Shown piece after piece: positions 21,801-36,230 of a DNA stretch of 64,000 bases (position 1 is the first letter of the stretch; each line of letters starts with the position of its first letter). This DNA comes from Lates calcarifer (Eukaryota; Chordata; Actinopteri; Centropomidae), in assembly GCF_001640805.2 (NCBI RefSeq), contig NC_066854.1:10535775-10599774 (forward strand), in the 5' to 3' direction. A program made the position numbers and the translations under genes. Under the pieces are notes generated by a model. That model was given only the letters and a program-made list of their open reading frames with translations, was not told the origin of the DNA and ran no database searches.

Positions 21801-24800
21801 TCCTGCAGGGGTGAGTAATCTCATTCTGACCCTGTCCCCTGAATAATGCCTGATGCAAATTGAAACTGAAATGAGGCTGAGTTATGGGACCTTGCACACA
21901 GTTGGTTTCTCTCTTATCTGTACTTCCCTCAACAAGAATCCCATTAGGTGCTTGAGGCAGCACACGAGGAAAAAACAGCAAACCTCATTTGCCTCTTTAG
22001 CTCCGCACACGACGCGTGGAGCAAATTTTGATCGTCTTTGGACACAAAAGAAGTGACGAGCACAAAATATAAACTGCAGTGTCATCTTTCATGAATGTCA
22101 CTTTCCTGGCAGTGAAACACAAACCTCCTCATATCTGTGATGATTCATTTGTGCTCGCTTTAAAAAAACAGGCGTGCGGTTTGTGTCACGCTCGTCACTT
22201 TTTCAAGTTCTATTTCTACAAGCACCAACAGACTGTTTGGGCAGATAATGTTCTATTTAAGCTGCTCATTATGATTTTGTCCTTAGTTTAGATTTTCATG
22301 TTTTCTTTTTAATTGAGGGATTGCATGCTCCAAAGAAGCTCTGTTCACCTTGAGTTTAAAAATGCTACAAACAGAGCTGCTTTTCTTAGTTCCTGGAAAG
22401 TTGACAGCTGGGAGTTATAAGATTTTCAGCCAGTAGCAAACACTGCAAAGTAGTAGAAGTAAATTACAAGAAGTTGTTTCTCAATTATTTATAATAGCTA
22501 CCTGGAGGATGGCTGCGAGTAAAATGTGCCCCTGCTGGAGTTTTTATTTTGTTCCTTTGCAGAATAATTTGTAATTGCAAAGACTGATTTTTGTAGTTTC
22601 GCCTCAGGCACAGAATGAGATATTTTGTTTTGGCCTTCGGGTTCTGCACCTGAGCATTACCAAGAAACATAGTTTATGTGAGCTGTCAAAGAATCTGCTC
22701 TCATCTGTTCCTCTTCATGTTCATTCGGCCTTACATGTCTTGTAAAAAAGGGGAATACGGTAGCTTTCTCTGCTCCTCTTCCTTCTCAAATGTTGGAGTA
22801 GACGAGCTGTTCTTTTCAAGATGCTTCTCAACACCTTCCCAGGAAGTATCTTGAGTGTTAACGTGTATGTCAAGTTAAAGTCTCAGCTTCAAGGGAAAAA
22901 TCCCGCGACTAAACAAAGTGAGAAACGCTGAGGTGAAGAGCAGGCGCAGAGTTGAGGTGATGAAATCCCATATTTAGCTCTTATTAGCATTGGAAATCCT
23001 TCTCTGATTGTGAGGCTGTCCGTGTTTGTGCGTCTAAATGCGATCAATGTTTACCAAAGCAGTCTCCAGGTCTGCTTAATTCTTTTTTAAGTTTGCCACA
23101 TCTGGTGCCTGCTTGTTCGACATTGTAATAATATAAAATGTGTATCTGTCTATTAGTTGAACTGGGGCTCACATCTGTGAGAGGTTTTAAATGTGAGGTT
23201 ATTGGTGTTTGTGATGTTTTGCTTTCACTGTATCTCCTGTATGATATAGTTATTATGATGCGGTCTTGATATCCGTGGTTTGGTTCATGGTTACTGGCTA
23301 TACGTGCAGTATTTTTCATGCCAAATGTCCATTATTTAACAAAAAATAAATACTGGGAAAAACGTGAGAGCATCTGTGATGACTTCTTCCTCTGATATAA
23401 AATTTACTAAATGATAAATCTGCCTTTGGATTAGCAGCTCTCCACTGAAGTTTGCAATACTTTCTCACCTCAAGCAGAGAAGAGCTGGACTGTGAATAAG
23501 TATTCAGTACTCAAACATGAAAAAGGGCGATGAATAATAAAATAGCAACAAACAATGGCAAGTCAGCGTCCCCAGCGAATACACTCTGGTATGAATCAAA
23601 GTCCTCGAGGGAGGGGAGAGCCCTCAGGAAGTTCAAACTCACATTTCACGGACTGGGATGAGGAAGAGGCTGAATGCTCAGGAGTCATCGCCATAGCAAC
23701 ACACCCGGCCACAACATTAATCTGTCGTCTTGGACCAGAAAACTGAGAAAATGCACCTTCTTTTTTTTCTTTTTTTTTTTTCAAGCTATTCTTCAGAGAC
23801 GTGGATCTTGCCCTGTGTGAAAACAGGAACGTATTTGTTTTTTTCTCGTTTGCAGTGCCTGAGAAAAAGTCCATGAAGGCTTTTTAAATATTTTACACAG
23901 TCAGAGCGCAGTGAAATGTGACGTTTCCTGAATATTAATGATATAGCTGTGCTGTTTACTGTTGTAATAATATCCTTTAACGGCTGCTTTCTGCTCTATG
24001 AGGAATTCTAAACATTTAATACATCTTTTCTTTTTGGCAATATTAAATAAGGTTATTAAAGTCTATTGATTTTGAAGGAGAGGTTATTATTCATTGCCTC
24101 GACCTTAGATAGTAATGTTCAAGTATTAGTTCTGTTTTATTCTGCCATTTGAAAGAGCAGACTGGAGTGTTTCACAGTGGATCCCAATATTATGTGGATT
24201 TAAAAACATGAAACCAGGAGATCCACTGTGGAGTTATACAGAAACAGGCGAGAGGCACATTTGTAACAGTGTTTCCAGCTTTCAGTGTAACTTTAAAATC
24301 CATCAAAGGAAGGTATAGAGGTGTCAGGAGACATTTTCACTTGTCATAGTAGGTAAAGTGCATGACTCTGTTCTACTCGATTGTCTCAGTAAGCCTGGAC
24401 AGTGTGACAGTGAGCATATAGCCATCACTCATTTGTCACCATCATTCACCCAGGCCTTACATTATCAGTTTAACTGGGCACATAGCCCGACATGTATCAA
24501 CATGATGCAGTCCACGTCCCCTTCAGCCCGTTATTATAACAATAACCCAGGACACAGACGTGCTATCAAGCTGATTTGGCGTCCTTTGAAACACCAACTT
24601 TGTTCTGACCGTAGCAGCTTTCTGACTGCAAAGTGGAATTCACATTTTCATTGATTGCAAGAAACTGAGAGTCCCCCGATGGATCCTTATGTCTCAGACT
24701 GTGTTACTCAGCTATTCAGCACCTGTAAGGCTGCAGAGCTCCACACTGTTGTCAACTCATCTGTAATCCCAGCCAACAATGTGTGGCCATGCTGTGTTGT

Positions 24801-27800
24801 GGATGCCATTAGCCTACTGATTCCAACACCATTTGTCATGGCTGCCTTTCGCCACAGGGTTCAGTAACGGAAGTCAGCAGCGGAGAGTCTAGTAAATGGA
24901 CACGGTTTCTGTGTTCCACCCTTCCCCACCCACCACCACCTCCAACAGAGAAACACAGACAGCCCATTTATCTTCTTTCTAACCTTACTAGGTATTCCCA
25001 ATGAATCCCCCCACCCACCCAGCACATTTGTCTTCATCCCCTGATGTTCCTTCTCCGCAGCTAGCGACACAAAACAGAGGGAATGCATGCCTTTGTCGTG
25101 AAACAGGCCTGACCAGCAGGTTAAAGCTATGATATGCCCTTTATGTACACAGCGGTCTGTCATTTGAGACCCAAAAGACCATACAGAGTTACCAAAGCAG
25201 CAGGATCTCCATATCCAAACAGCCTAAAGGAATAAAAAAGCTTTACAGATGCAACTCCCTTTTACATTTCATCCGGTATTATACAAGAAATGCATGTGTT
25301 GCTCTGGACTTTGCTGATTCAATGCAGCATTTAAGTAATGTTTCCCATTTCACAAGGCCAGAGCGTATATAGATATTTTCAGCTGAACACATGAAGCGCC
25401 TTTGTAAAAGGAAGCCAATGTGAGCTGTAAAAGCCTTCAGGGCAGGAATTATTATTTTTTTCTTTTTATATTGTGAATTTCATACACCTTCCAATGTGAG
25501 CGAAACAGGGGGCGATGTTGAAAGGTGCTTCAAACTCACAGTGTGCAGGAAGGCTAATGCAGATATAATAACAGCTTTTCAATTTATGTTTTGAGTGATA
25601 CAGACCTAAAGAGTGGAAGGTGTGTGGTAAAGGTCAGAGAGGTTCAGAGAGGGTAAGGACAGGTTTTCTTGATCTTAATGTGTAGAAATCTCCAACCAAG
25701 ACCCTTTCACTGGAGCTTACCATGTCTTTATCCTGGGATGAAACGAATGCTACACTAGTTACCAAATGTGTTTCATTTCATATAAGCTAAATGTATTGGT
25801 GCTGTTTGCCCTATTTCCTCTTAGGGGAACCTTTATAGCAGCACACAGAAGTCATACATTAAAGCAAATAGCACAAAACTAAATACTGCTTTTGGATTTC
25901 CACTGGCAGACCTACCCCACAGGGGTTTGTTGGAAAAAAAACTTTCCTTCATTCAAGTTAACTCAATTGACCTTCACATCACAGTCAGCCAGTCAGGTAG
26001 GTAGCCTGAACGGCATTCAAAATGAAGCTACGACAACCCAGTTGTCATTCTCATCCGGCACCTTGGTGAAGGATGCGCACCTTAAGGTCAACACTCCTGC
26101 CTTGAATGTGTCGGCCGGGGGGGCAGATTTATTGTGGCAATCATTGCTATGTCCTTCTGTTTTTTAAAGTTTTTCTCAGCAGTGAAGGGCCGAGGTTTAT
26201 ATTTGTGTGATATGCCATTTAGTTGCTAAGTAACCGAAATGAAAAGAACAGTCTCCACGGTACAAAATCTGACATATTGCTTATAAAAACACACGGGCTG
26301 CCCTGTTTGGTTGGAGACTGTGAAAAACAGTAAGGGGGTGGTTACATTTAAAGTTAAAATGTGGAGCATATGGCTTGGAGTACATGGGAAGTGCGTGGGA
26401 GTGCATGGGAATGAAAGTCTGTGTGGCATGTATGGCATATATGGGTATGCTTGCATACAAATGTTTATATAGGTAGGACAGATAGCCCTAAACAGATAGA
26501 TAGACCACTAATTAATTTGATCAAATTTTCTCAAGGACTAGACGTGGACTCCCAGTGTGACAACTTGTGGGAATCTCCTCTTCCAGTAATTTTCTGCCTG
26601 CTGATGGGATTGGCACAGGGTTGCATTTTACTGCAGAAAGTAATCACTTGGCCTGTGTTATGGGAGCTGATAGTAATGGGATTGGACTTCGCTATCTTCT
26701 TCATTTGGCGTTTGTGTTGTCTGTCCTGACCATCTCCAAGCCAGGACCAACAGCTTGCTGTGCTTGGCAAGTGTTGTGCATTAATTTCCTGCACCAGAGA
26801 GAAGTGTGAAGAAGTGTCAGTATAACAGGTTTCTGCTCTCATCTTTGGCACGGTGCAGTTCTCCTCCTTTATGTGTCGGTTCAAAATGTGTTTGAGTCAA
26901 TTTAAGCGGAGCAGCAAAAGACAGCTCAACCTTAGATTGTATCTTTGAGAATCCCACTTTAAGCACAATCGTCACGAGACTCTGTCGAGCAGATGGGGGA
27001 TGTCTTCTGGAGGAAATCTATTTCTGAAATCGAGGCCTCAGGCTTAGGTCTCAAAACCAGTGACAGGCATGGGAACCCAATGAAATTCAGCATTAACTTG
27101 AAAGAGTGAAAATTACTGCCATTATCTGCCATTATACATATATATGCAATTTTTATTCCCCTCACATGAACATTTTGGAAAACATATGTAACATAAGCAG
27201 CCTCAAAAGGACTTTGAAGTTTTATTCAGAGGGAAAATGCACTGTGGGGCAGAAGAAGGGAAAAAGATAAAACATACTTAATGTGAGGAGCTCTCAGGGT
27301 GTAATATTCCCCCGCCGTCACCCAGACTTTGCCATAAGAAATATCATCATTCTGCTGTCTAATTAAAACTGCAGTTTATATCCAAGCTGCGTTTCGTTTG
27401 ACTCTTTATGAGCTCCACGAGCAGTGAAGCCAAAGTGTAGTTTATCTGGGTTATATGAAGACAATGGATCCAAAGATGAGGCTTTTGGTTGTGCCTCAAA
27501 ATGTTGAGCTTTTAGGTCATTTTCTGAATATATTACCTTACACCAGCTTTAAGGCCTAGCAACATCAGACTATTATGCATAATCTTTAGCAATTGGTGGT
27601 GTGCTGGGGGGGCAAGGTCAAACCACTGTGTTTGAAATCTTCATGTCAAGTCCGACTTGAGTCTTGCACCATTGCCCAACAGCAAACTGTCTTGACAGTG
27701 CTGACCTTTGAGGGAAATGGAGAGATGGAGATGGAAGAAACAGAGGAGGCTGTTAGCTTATTAGCTGTATTCCACCATCTGCTTTTATTCAACCCTCTGC

Positions 27801-30800
27801 TGGAGTATAAGCTCTTCCACAGTACTATATGATATAATTGTTAGACAGTTATGAGAAGTCACTCACCTACAAATAAGTCTTTTTACGTAACAGTTTTAAC
27901 TTATTTTACCTTTAGCCAACACGTTATGAAGTTTCAACTGACAGTAAATTGCACTAGCATGTTTCCAGTTTCCCAAGGTGGTTAGCCAATAGCTTGTCCG
28001 ATGCAGTTTACCACCTGTGTCCTAAATTACTCGTTATTTACCACATGGTGCTGTCCACCATTTTACTGTCCTAACAAACGGCACATTGCATAAAGAGTAG
28101 TTAGCGAGGGAGGAGAGGGATTTCGGACACAGTCCATTCCTCTAGCAAAGCCTGTTTCACACGTAATGCACTGCTGATTTTTGCTGTGCCAATTTTTTTT
28201 TGGCATGAATGAGCCTGTTCACTAAAATATATGCTCAGTATGCAAACAGATAGAGTCTGGTGCGCTCATTATAAGATCTATATGTTCTATATCTCAAACC
28301 CAGCTGATACTGGATCAAGTCAGATGTGATCTATTTTTAATGTGAACCACAGTCACTGGGGACTCAGTCAGTAACAGATGAAGCAACAGTAAGAAACCTC
28401 TCGCTACAATATAAACAACCCTCAAGGAAAGATTTCATAGGCGCTGACAAATAAATCAATACCCATGACGGACCGATAGCTCATGGTATTGTAGCTGCAC
28501 GGCATTAAGGGACTATTTTCTCAATAACTGATAATGAGTGTCATCATCATGGTCTTCATTAACTCAATCATTACAGCACCAGTGATCATTACAGCGACAA
28601 CAAGGAGCACACCAGAGGTCTCATCTGTAAAATGAACTCCTGTTTAATTTGTTCATACAAATAATCCTTATGTAGGGTACAGAGGTGTCTTGTATATGAT
28701 TCCCAAACTAAAATGTGAGCTTTTCAGTGTAATTGAGCTAAAGCTAATTTCATCCATTCCTGACATCAGGACCATTTTCTAATTAGGAATACCCGACTGG
28801 ATAAAATAATTACTGAATGCAGCTGCAAACCCAACTCTATTACAAGTCTGCCTGAGATACCGAGCACACAACAAACAACAGCAGCTCCTGCAGAGTTCAC
28901 ACTAGGAACACCTCAGGTCTACATACATATTGTTGATTGGTTTCTATTTTGATTAAGTCTTGCCTCATTTCGATTATCATAATGAAAGTAAGGTCATAAT
29001 TAGTGTCAGGAGCACAGCTGGATTCAAACTCTCATTTTATCTTTCCATGTAAACACTGCAGTGTGATATTTGTTTCAATGATGTCGTGTTGAGGTAGCTA
29101 CATCTGATTATACATAAGGGAACTGTCATTCATGGATTCAACAGAGGGCCCTATGTTATTGAAAAGTATTCTTTTTAGTGTGTATTTTTTCATTCCATCA
29201 GGAAATGTGTTTATACAGTGTGTATAGTACCAGTGAAGCCCAAGCCCTGTTTTCTAAACAGAGATCTGTATATGCAACAAGAACCTGTAGCTAAAACATA
29301 TGTGGAACCATAGTGACATTTAGAGAGTGTGGTGATGCAAACAAAGGCAACAAGCCAGTGCAGGCAGGAGCAACCAAATCCACAGTTAACAGTTGAAGTG
29401 GCAGTAAATACAATTCTTCAGGCCCATAGCACAAAATAAGCATAATAGAATTTCAGGGTGTTGATCAACGCCAATGACTCAGTAGGAATCAGATTATTAA
29501 GACCAAGGACATCAGCAGATCAGGCTGATCCTGGCAGTAATATTTGGGACTGTGGCACTTCTCCGTGCTTGCGTCACAGCTGATATCTCTGTTAACGGGA
29601 GAGCTAGAAAAACATGCGACTCAGCCATGCTGCCCACCATCTCCCACATTTCCTCTGCTTTCTGATTTCCTTCTGGCTCTGTTTGCCAAGGCTCTGCACC
29701 TTGGAGTCCAAACTGAGGAGGAGAGGAGAGACATCATCTGTCATCCTTGCTGACACCTCATTATGAAAATGGTGATTTCCGAGGCCACGCCACATGGCAC
29801 GGTGGCACGAGGCTGCCAGCCGCTGGCTCAGATCGCTGATAGAGTCTGTAAGCCAACAGGGGCAGTCAGGGGATACTGCTTTGGCTCGGTAATGTGAGAA
29901 AATGTGTATGTGTGATCAAGGAATAAAGAAAGACAGTAAGAAAAGGTGAACGTACTTTTAAACTATAAATCAGACTGATATGACATGAGTTTTGGCTGTT
30001 ACATAGAAATACATACAGATAGCACTTCAGCACAGCGGCTGAAAATATCAAACATGCCTCACAGCTTCGAAAGGCTTTCTCAGAGCAAGTCTAATGCAGC
30101 CCCTTGGGTCAAGATTGCTTACTTTTTCTCAGAGATGAATGTGCCCTTCAGGGTGACATCAAAGCAGCAGGATTAGGTGTTGATTAAGTTTGACGCAAAC
30201 AGAGAGAGGAGCTTCTCTCTGAGCACACTGAAGTCTCTGATGCTGCAGACTTCAACGATAAAGACAAAGAAATAAAAGCATGTTCATGGATTTTGCTGTG
30301 CATGCATTTTTGGGGAAATCAATATAGTTTTTTCTTAAAGTAAGACCATGTTACATTTAATGAAGAAGTAACACATTATTCCTCACAAAAAAATGTGAAA
30401 AATCTGCTGTTGCTCACTTTTAGGTCTAATATTTAGCTTGGAAGCTTGACAGCACCTCAGCCTCTCCATATTAGCACTAACACTGCTATTTTGTTGCAGA
30501 TAAACAGTATTTTTACATTGTTGTGATAAAAGCACTGAAATGTTTATCTGTGACGTGCTAATATACAGGAGTATCTATCTAAAGTTTGCTAACATTAACA
30601 GCATAAGCCCTGAGTGTACTGGATGTGGTAATAAGGCTGTGTTTTATTGCTTAATTTAACTTCTTTATGTTATTTCCTATTGTCTCAGAAGTTTAATCGT
30701 CTCTCTTTAAAGGTCCCTGAGTCCAGATGCAACATAAGCCAGGACATTAAATCCACAGTTTGTATTTTGGATCCAATAAAAGTAGCCAAGCAAAGAAGCC

Positions 30801-31110
30801 AAATACAGAGCTTTTTGAAAATGTCAAACCCATCACTTCACTGGTCTGAGATATCACAGTATATTTTTAGCACCACTAACGTCTCCTACATTTTGGCTGC
30901 ACAAACATGGACTGTGTCAGTTTAGTTGTGGTACATGGCTGAAGGTGCATTTGTCCTCATCATCAGTGCCAATAATTACAGTTCTTTAGCTTATTTTTTA
31001 TTTTGCTAAACACAAGTCAGTGATAACATGAATGTCAGAATCTCATTAAGAAATTTCAATAAAAATTCAAGAGAAAACTTTATGTTACTGGCAAGATACA
31101 CAGTCAGGTG
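18861..31110. other. gene-poor intergenic stretch
   Basis: About 12 kb with no recognised gene. The open frames here have no recognisable domain, no consistent codon use and no splice-site support. Old repeat remnants are visible at about 19275-19502 (a L2-tail-like GCGCTACAAG stretch, then MITE words such as GGGAAACAGATAGCTTAG) and at 21340-21645. Simple A-rich tracts lie near 21718-21746. Conserved noncoding elements could be present but cannot be told from one sequence. Confidence 0.6.
21340..21645. repeat. TTAA-type MITE copy, diverged
   Basis: Contains GCTTAGCTTAGCTTAGCAGG, then GGCTGGGGAAAAT, then AGCTTGGCTCTGTG and AAAGTTCACTAATTAA. These are internal words of the teleost family seen complete at 4312-4533. 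The right end, AATGTCCCAGCTATTCTTTG, is a decayed form of the AATGTC-AACTATTCCTTT terminus. Confidence 0.6.
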
Positions 31111-31117
31111 CTGACAG

Positions 31118-31165
31118 AGGTAGCGCGGGTCGTCCACCAACTGGAAAGCTGGTGGTTCGAAGTTT
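31118..31165 (+). mobile_element. tRNA-derived SINE fragment
   Basis: The short stretch TAGCGCGGGTCGTCCACCAA, then an AACTGGAAAGCTGGTGGTTCGA-like box, resembles the tRNA-related head of fish SINEs. The pol III box B-like core GGTTCGA is at 31154-31160. It does not fold as a full tRNA and is too short to be one. Confidence 0.45.
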
Positions 31166-34100
31166 ATTTTGTGTGTAGATTGCCAAGCTGTTAATTTAAA
31201 ATGACAAGCTTTAGTTTGCTGTTGCAGTACGTTGACAAATTCTAATGTGTTTTGTCAACTGAGAGCCTTTTATAAATAGAACTCAGGTTGATAAGGTTTA
31301 GTCTTTTCAAGTAACCCAGTATTTTTACGCACCTACATTTCTACTTAAGTAAAATGTCACAAATATGGCACCGTGTCTAACTGAATATGAGATTTTGGCA
31401 CATGAAATATGAAACATAATTTAACTCCTCTGGGAGAAACATCATTCTTTGACTGATCCAGCAGAGAGGTTTTGACTTGAGCTGCCTGGCGGGATGCTGT
31501 CAATCATCCTGACAGGCACACAGCCTGAGGGACTGAAAGTGAGGAGGAGCCACACAGAGAAGGTGTTTGCTGGGTTCGTAGCACCTGGAAACATGCATGT
31601 AAATAAGGGGTTGAAGGAAGGGCACTCCCTCCAGCTTCTGATGTCGATTGACCACCTGTTTATTCGCACTTGATTAATCCCAAAACTTGATCCTGTCCCT
31701 TGTTTGTTACCTTGAATGAAATAATCAGCTACTTACTGAGACAGGAGTTTATTTTCTGTAGGTGGGAGTCAGTGAGTAAAGGTCAGCTACATTCAGCTAA
31801 GTTTTGGCAAGAGTCTCGAAAACATCCACTGAGAAACAACAAAGCTGGAAGCTGAAACCATTCATCAAGAGTGACAGTGACTCTGATGATACTGACAACG
31901 TGCAGAAATGTATATGAAACAGAAATTTAGAATTCAGACAACCATTGACAGTGCTTCTAAGCCAAGCAAGGCGTGCCAGAGTAAACCAAAGAAACTTTCC
32001 AGGTTTTATCTCGTGACTCTTTCTTGTCCGAGTGCAGTGCTGCCAGATTGAACTGCTAAAAAGTAGGCCAATCATCATAAACCACCATTAGATATGAGGA
32101 AGAGAGGGTCAGTGTTCAGTGTGGACCAGTATGTATGGAGAGGCAATGCTGAAGTCAGAATATTGCCTAAAGCCTGGGTAATATTCAGGTGTTTAAAATT
32201 AAAACTCAATAAGATTGAACTGAAATGAGAATATTAACAGAGATTATCCTAAAAATGAAGAAATAAAATTGCTCATATATGACCTTCTGCTGAATAGCTC
32301 TGGGTGGTCATGCAGACTATAACAACAGACTTGAGTCAAGAGGTCTCTCAGTATAATCTCCTCCGCCAACCATCTTTCCCTCTGCTCCCTGTAGCCAGAA
32401 GCCATTTGAACTCAGCTTAATCAAATGGAATCGAGCATGGGACAAATGTCCAATCAGAAGGAGCACGAAGGGCACGCAGAGACATGGTGCATTAAATTTA
32501 TATCTAACTTTCTACAAAGAGTACTCAATATACGTCAGTTTCAATCTTCAGTTTTATTTATATAGCCCTGAAGTGTGTGTGTGTGTGTGGTATCTATCTT
32601 CACATCTAACTCTAAAGCAAATGATTGTATTTCTCAAAATTTCAAACTATTCCTTCAAAGAAAGAAACTCTCTGCTGTCAGTCTGTTGTGCTATAGCATT
32701 ATTAGCATTTCACACCTGACGAGTCACATGCCCGAGCCTTTATTTCACTGTGCAAATGTTTTTGTGCCTTTTACCTCTGAGGAGTATGGAGGAGTAGGTG
32801 TGGTATGAACTTACAAACATTTGACTTTATTATTAAACAAGCTATACAGTTTGTAAATGTCTTGAGTCAATAAGCTCAGTTTGCTTAAATGATTTGTTCC
32901 ACAGGTTGTCACTGAAGTCTAAGTCTCTATAAAATAATGTTTTTTTGTTTTTTAAGTAGCAACACACAATACGTTGTGCGTTTAACAACAATAGTTGCAA
33001 AATAGTTTTGCATTTACCGCTCAGTACTCTTATCTGCTTGAAGGCGAAATTTCCTATGCAAATACTGACCCTTTAAGTACACTTTTTCATTGCTGCCCAA
33101 TTTGCAAAGTCCAAACAAGCTCAACTTGATGAGCAAAACATCGTTCTTTTTTAAGATGTCGGGGTTACAAAGGTCTCCAGTGACATGGAGGTCAGAGTTA
33201 AAATGAACCCAGACTTCATAATTGGGTTTTTAATAGATCTGGATGAATCATGGTCTGACAGCTTCACACGTGCAGGCTGTCCTCCTGAAGAGGGAGATCA
33301 ATCAGGCGATAACAAAGCATGACATCAGGGTCATGGTACTTTATATGAACGTTCCCTGAAGCGAAAATTGGGTTTTCTGTGATAGATTGGCAGTAGACCA
33401 AAGATGAACAGAGCAAATGGGGGCTTTAAAATTGCAGGGTGTGCAAAATGAGAGCAGTGTAGAATATTGAAAGAGTAATGAGAAATATTAAGATACATGT
33501 GAGATACACAATAATAACTGAGAAAATATTTTTTAATGCGCATTTTCTGGACAGGCGATATATACGATCTTTATTTGCACACTGTATGTGCATCACAGCT
33601 CCAGATGGAAGCACCATATGTGGACAGACTACTTTACATGTCATGTCTCTTCAGTCAAACTCAGACCAGACGCTATATGTTAATATCAGTGCTGTGCCCC
33701 CTAAAATGACTGAAATTTCAAAGAGAAGATCATGACTCTGAAATGTGTACACAGCTTTCTTCTAAAAAGAGAGAAGACAGTCAGATAAACAGGCTGTATG
33801 GGCCTTTTCACAGCCTCATAAATGAGCATCCACAAACAGTTTGAATGCTCTTGGATGAAGCAGCCACTACGTGATTTAAAGCTCCTACATCCTGCTGCTT
33901 TCCTTTTCTTTTTCGTCTGCCGTACAGCGTTACATTGTCGGCTTGTTTTCAATGCATCTTTGATCAAATCATTTAGAATCGCCCAGTGAGCTGCAACAGA
34001 GCAGAAACCAGTCAAGTGAGAAGCCTTGTTTTACTGTCAATTGGTTACTATGCAAACCACGCTCTCTGGAAGAAATCCCATTTGAAGTAAATGCCATTTT

Positions 34101-36059
34101 TTATCATTTAGCGTTAAACTGTAATGTCTTTTTTCTGGTTCTTTTTCCTGAGAGCTGATATCACTTGTTGGCTGTATAATTTTTACTGCTGCATTTCACT
34201 GATAGGACATTGATCGGGCAAGGAAGAGGTAGCCTACTAATACAGTCAACTTAATGGCTTATTGACACATGCACCTAATATACAAAATAATTCAGGCATT
34301 TATGGAAATGATATATTGGTCTGAATTTAAGACACGATTCTTTCCGGAAGGCTTGTACCCAACTCAAAATTTTAGGATTTGGCTCTTCAATGCGAAGATT
34401 TGTTCTTGTTTCTCATGCAGACATAAAGTTGGCATCTTGGTCATAATCCTCCTGCACCATGGGGTGTCTCTCCTGCTGGGCTGCCAGTTTTAACCCACCA
34501 TAACGCCAGGAGTTTCTGCTTTAGCTGTGTCTTACCTCTTCATTCCCACTACGTCTTTACCTCCATCACAGTTAGTTTTGTGGTTTTAAGACACAGTTGT
34601 AAAGTCTGGACAGCAGAACAAATGTCTGACCGACAATGAGGCTGCGTTACATGCGACTGGGCAATTTTCTTTGGATGCCAGCATGCTGTGTTAAATCACT
34701 CGGGTCTGTCTGACAATTTCTGTAACTTTCTGTAACTTTCCGGAAAACTGACAATCCAGCATTCACAGCCACTTCACGCTGTAACTGACCAGCTGTGCAG
34801 AGGTGATAAAGTAAGCAGGGTTTGAACTTTGTTCTCAAGCTCTTTCTTTTTCATTCTTAACGCAACAATTTTTGTCAGTTTTCTTGTGAACAATTTGGTT
34901 CAACACTTTGAATGTCTCCAGGAAAATGTGGACGTCATCCCTGTATATAAAAGATAGGGCAACGCTTAGTTTGAACCTCTTCTCCCTTGTAAAGCACCAA
35001 AGCTGTAAGTTTCAGATGGCTCATGCCACTCGTGTTGAAAGAAATAAATTCCAACTTCTGACTTCTTCACTGCAGAAACAGACCAATCTAGCAAACAGCT
35101 AAGAATTACAGCGTTCACTGAATGTCATTGTAAGAACCTCAAAAAGACAGTCTGAAAAAAATGTTAGCAATCAATCTGACCGCTTCAGAGAGTCTGACAG
35201 CAGAGTGAGTATGTGACTGGGGTTTACGTTCTGCTTAAACAGTTTGTGTTTCACTTTACAAGGGAAAAGGCTCCATTCCTGTCCAACTATCTGTCTTTAG
35301 GAATCTTTCCCAAAAAAATCTTTTTCAAAATTGCAGTGAAAAGGGAGGTTGTCTTAAAGGGTAATCTCATATTCGAGCTAATACTCCCTAGATCATTTTT
35401 CATGTCAGCGCTCTTACAGTAGATATGATATCATGAACTTAATATGTTGACCTTTCCAGTTACACAAATAAACAGTGGAATATTGTCATGCTTTCATGCT
35501 CATAATATGATAAACCCCTCAGATATAAAGATAAAACTACGACTACAGCCTCACAGAGCCACAAGTGTTTTTTCTTTCAGCCTGTTAAATTTTGCACATT
35601 GAGTACGTGTACTTTGTATTTTCTGTTTATTACCAACCATCTCGACACCTAGCTCTAAGTATCTCTAACCATCTGGGTGTGAAACACAAGAATTTCGAGA
35701 CAAAGACATCCAAAGAGGATATGAGGTTTAATTGCACTGAATGTTGTAGCCATCTGTTGAATGTGCGACTAGCTACTGGCATTGCATTATTTGTAACTGT
35801 CCCATATGTTCTATGTGTAATTTTATATTCAATTTATTCCTGTATTAGAGATTTAGTTTTACACTATGGCTCTCCGCCTTGTGTGTGTGAAATGGATGTG
35901 GGAGTGTGCATGGGTGGTCTTTTAGCTTCCTGCACTGTTTTGGAATTTTCATTTTGGCTAATAGTTAACCTGCAATGTGGTAGTCTTTACAGACTGTGTT
36001 CTGTCTGCTGAGGTTGTCACTGTCAGTCCAAAGACACTCACAGACAACCTGTGCCTTCT

Positions 36060-36230
36060 ATCCACAGTCCAGAGACATGCAGGTTAGGTTAACTGGTGAA
36101 TGTGAGCGTGAATGGTTGCTTGTCTCTATGTGTCAGCCCTGTGATGAACTGGTGACCTGTTGAGGGTGTACCCCGCCTCTCAGCTGGGATAGGCTCTAGC
36201 CAAGCGGTAAGCAGATAATGGATGGGATAT
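36060..36230. mobile_element. 3' portion of a common teleost non-LTR element
   Basis: The words AGAGACATGCAGGTTAGGTT, TGTGTCAGCCCTGTGATGA, GGTGTACCCCGCCTCTCAGC and GGGATAGGCTCTAGC are hallmarks of a very abundant fish repeat, whose intact form ends in ATGGATGGA units. Here it ends GATAATGGATGGGA. It has no coding capacity. Confidence 0.7.

Noticed and set aside
24358..24867. Two adjacent plus-strand open frames of 98 and 70 codons
   Set aside because: No domain and no frame continuity (a stop separates them). No supporting splice sites were recognised.
31118..31165. Possible tRNA gene from the GGTTCGA box
   Set aside because: No A box at the right spacing and no acceptor stem. It fits a SINE head fragment better.
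35592..36011. 139-codon plus-strand open frame, hydrophobic and Cys/Val-rich
   Set aside because: No known domain, no promoter or splice context, composition follows TG-rich DNA, and a common repeat starts about 50 bases after its stop. Most likely chance.
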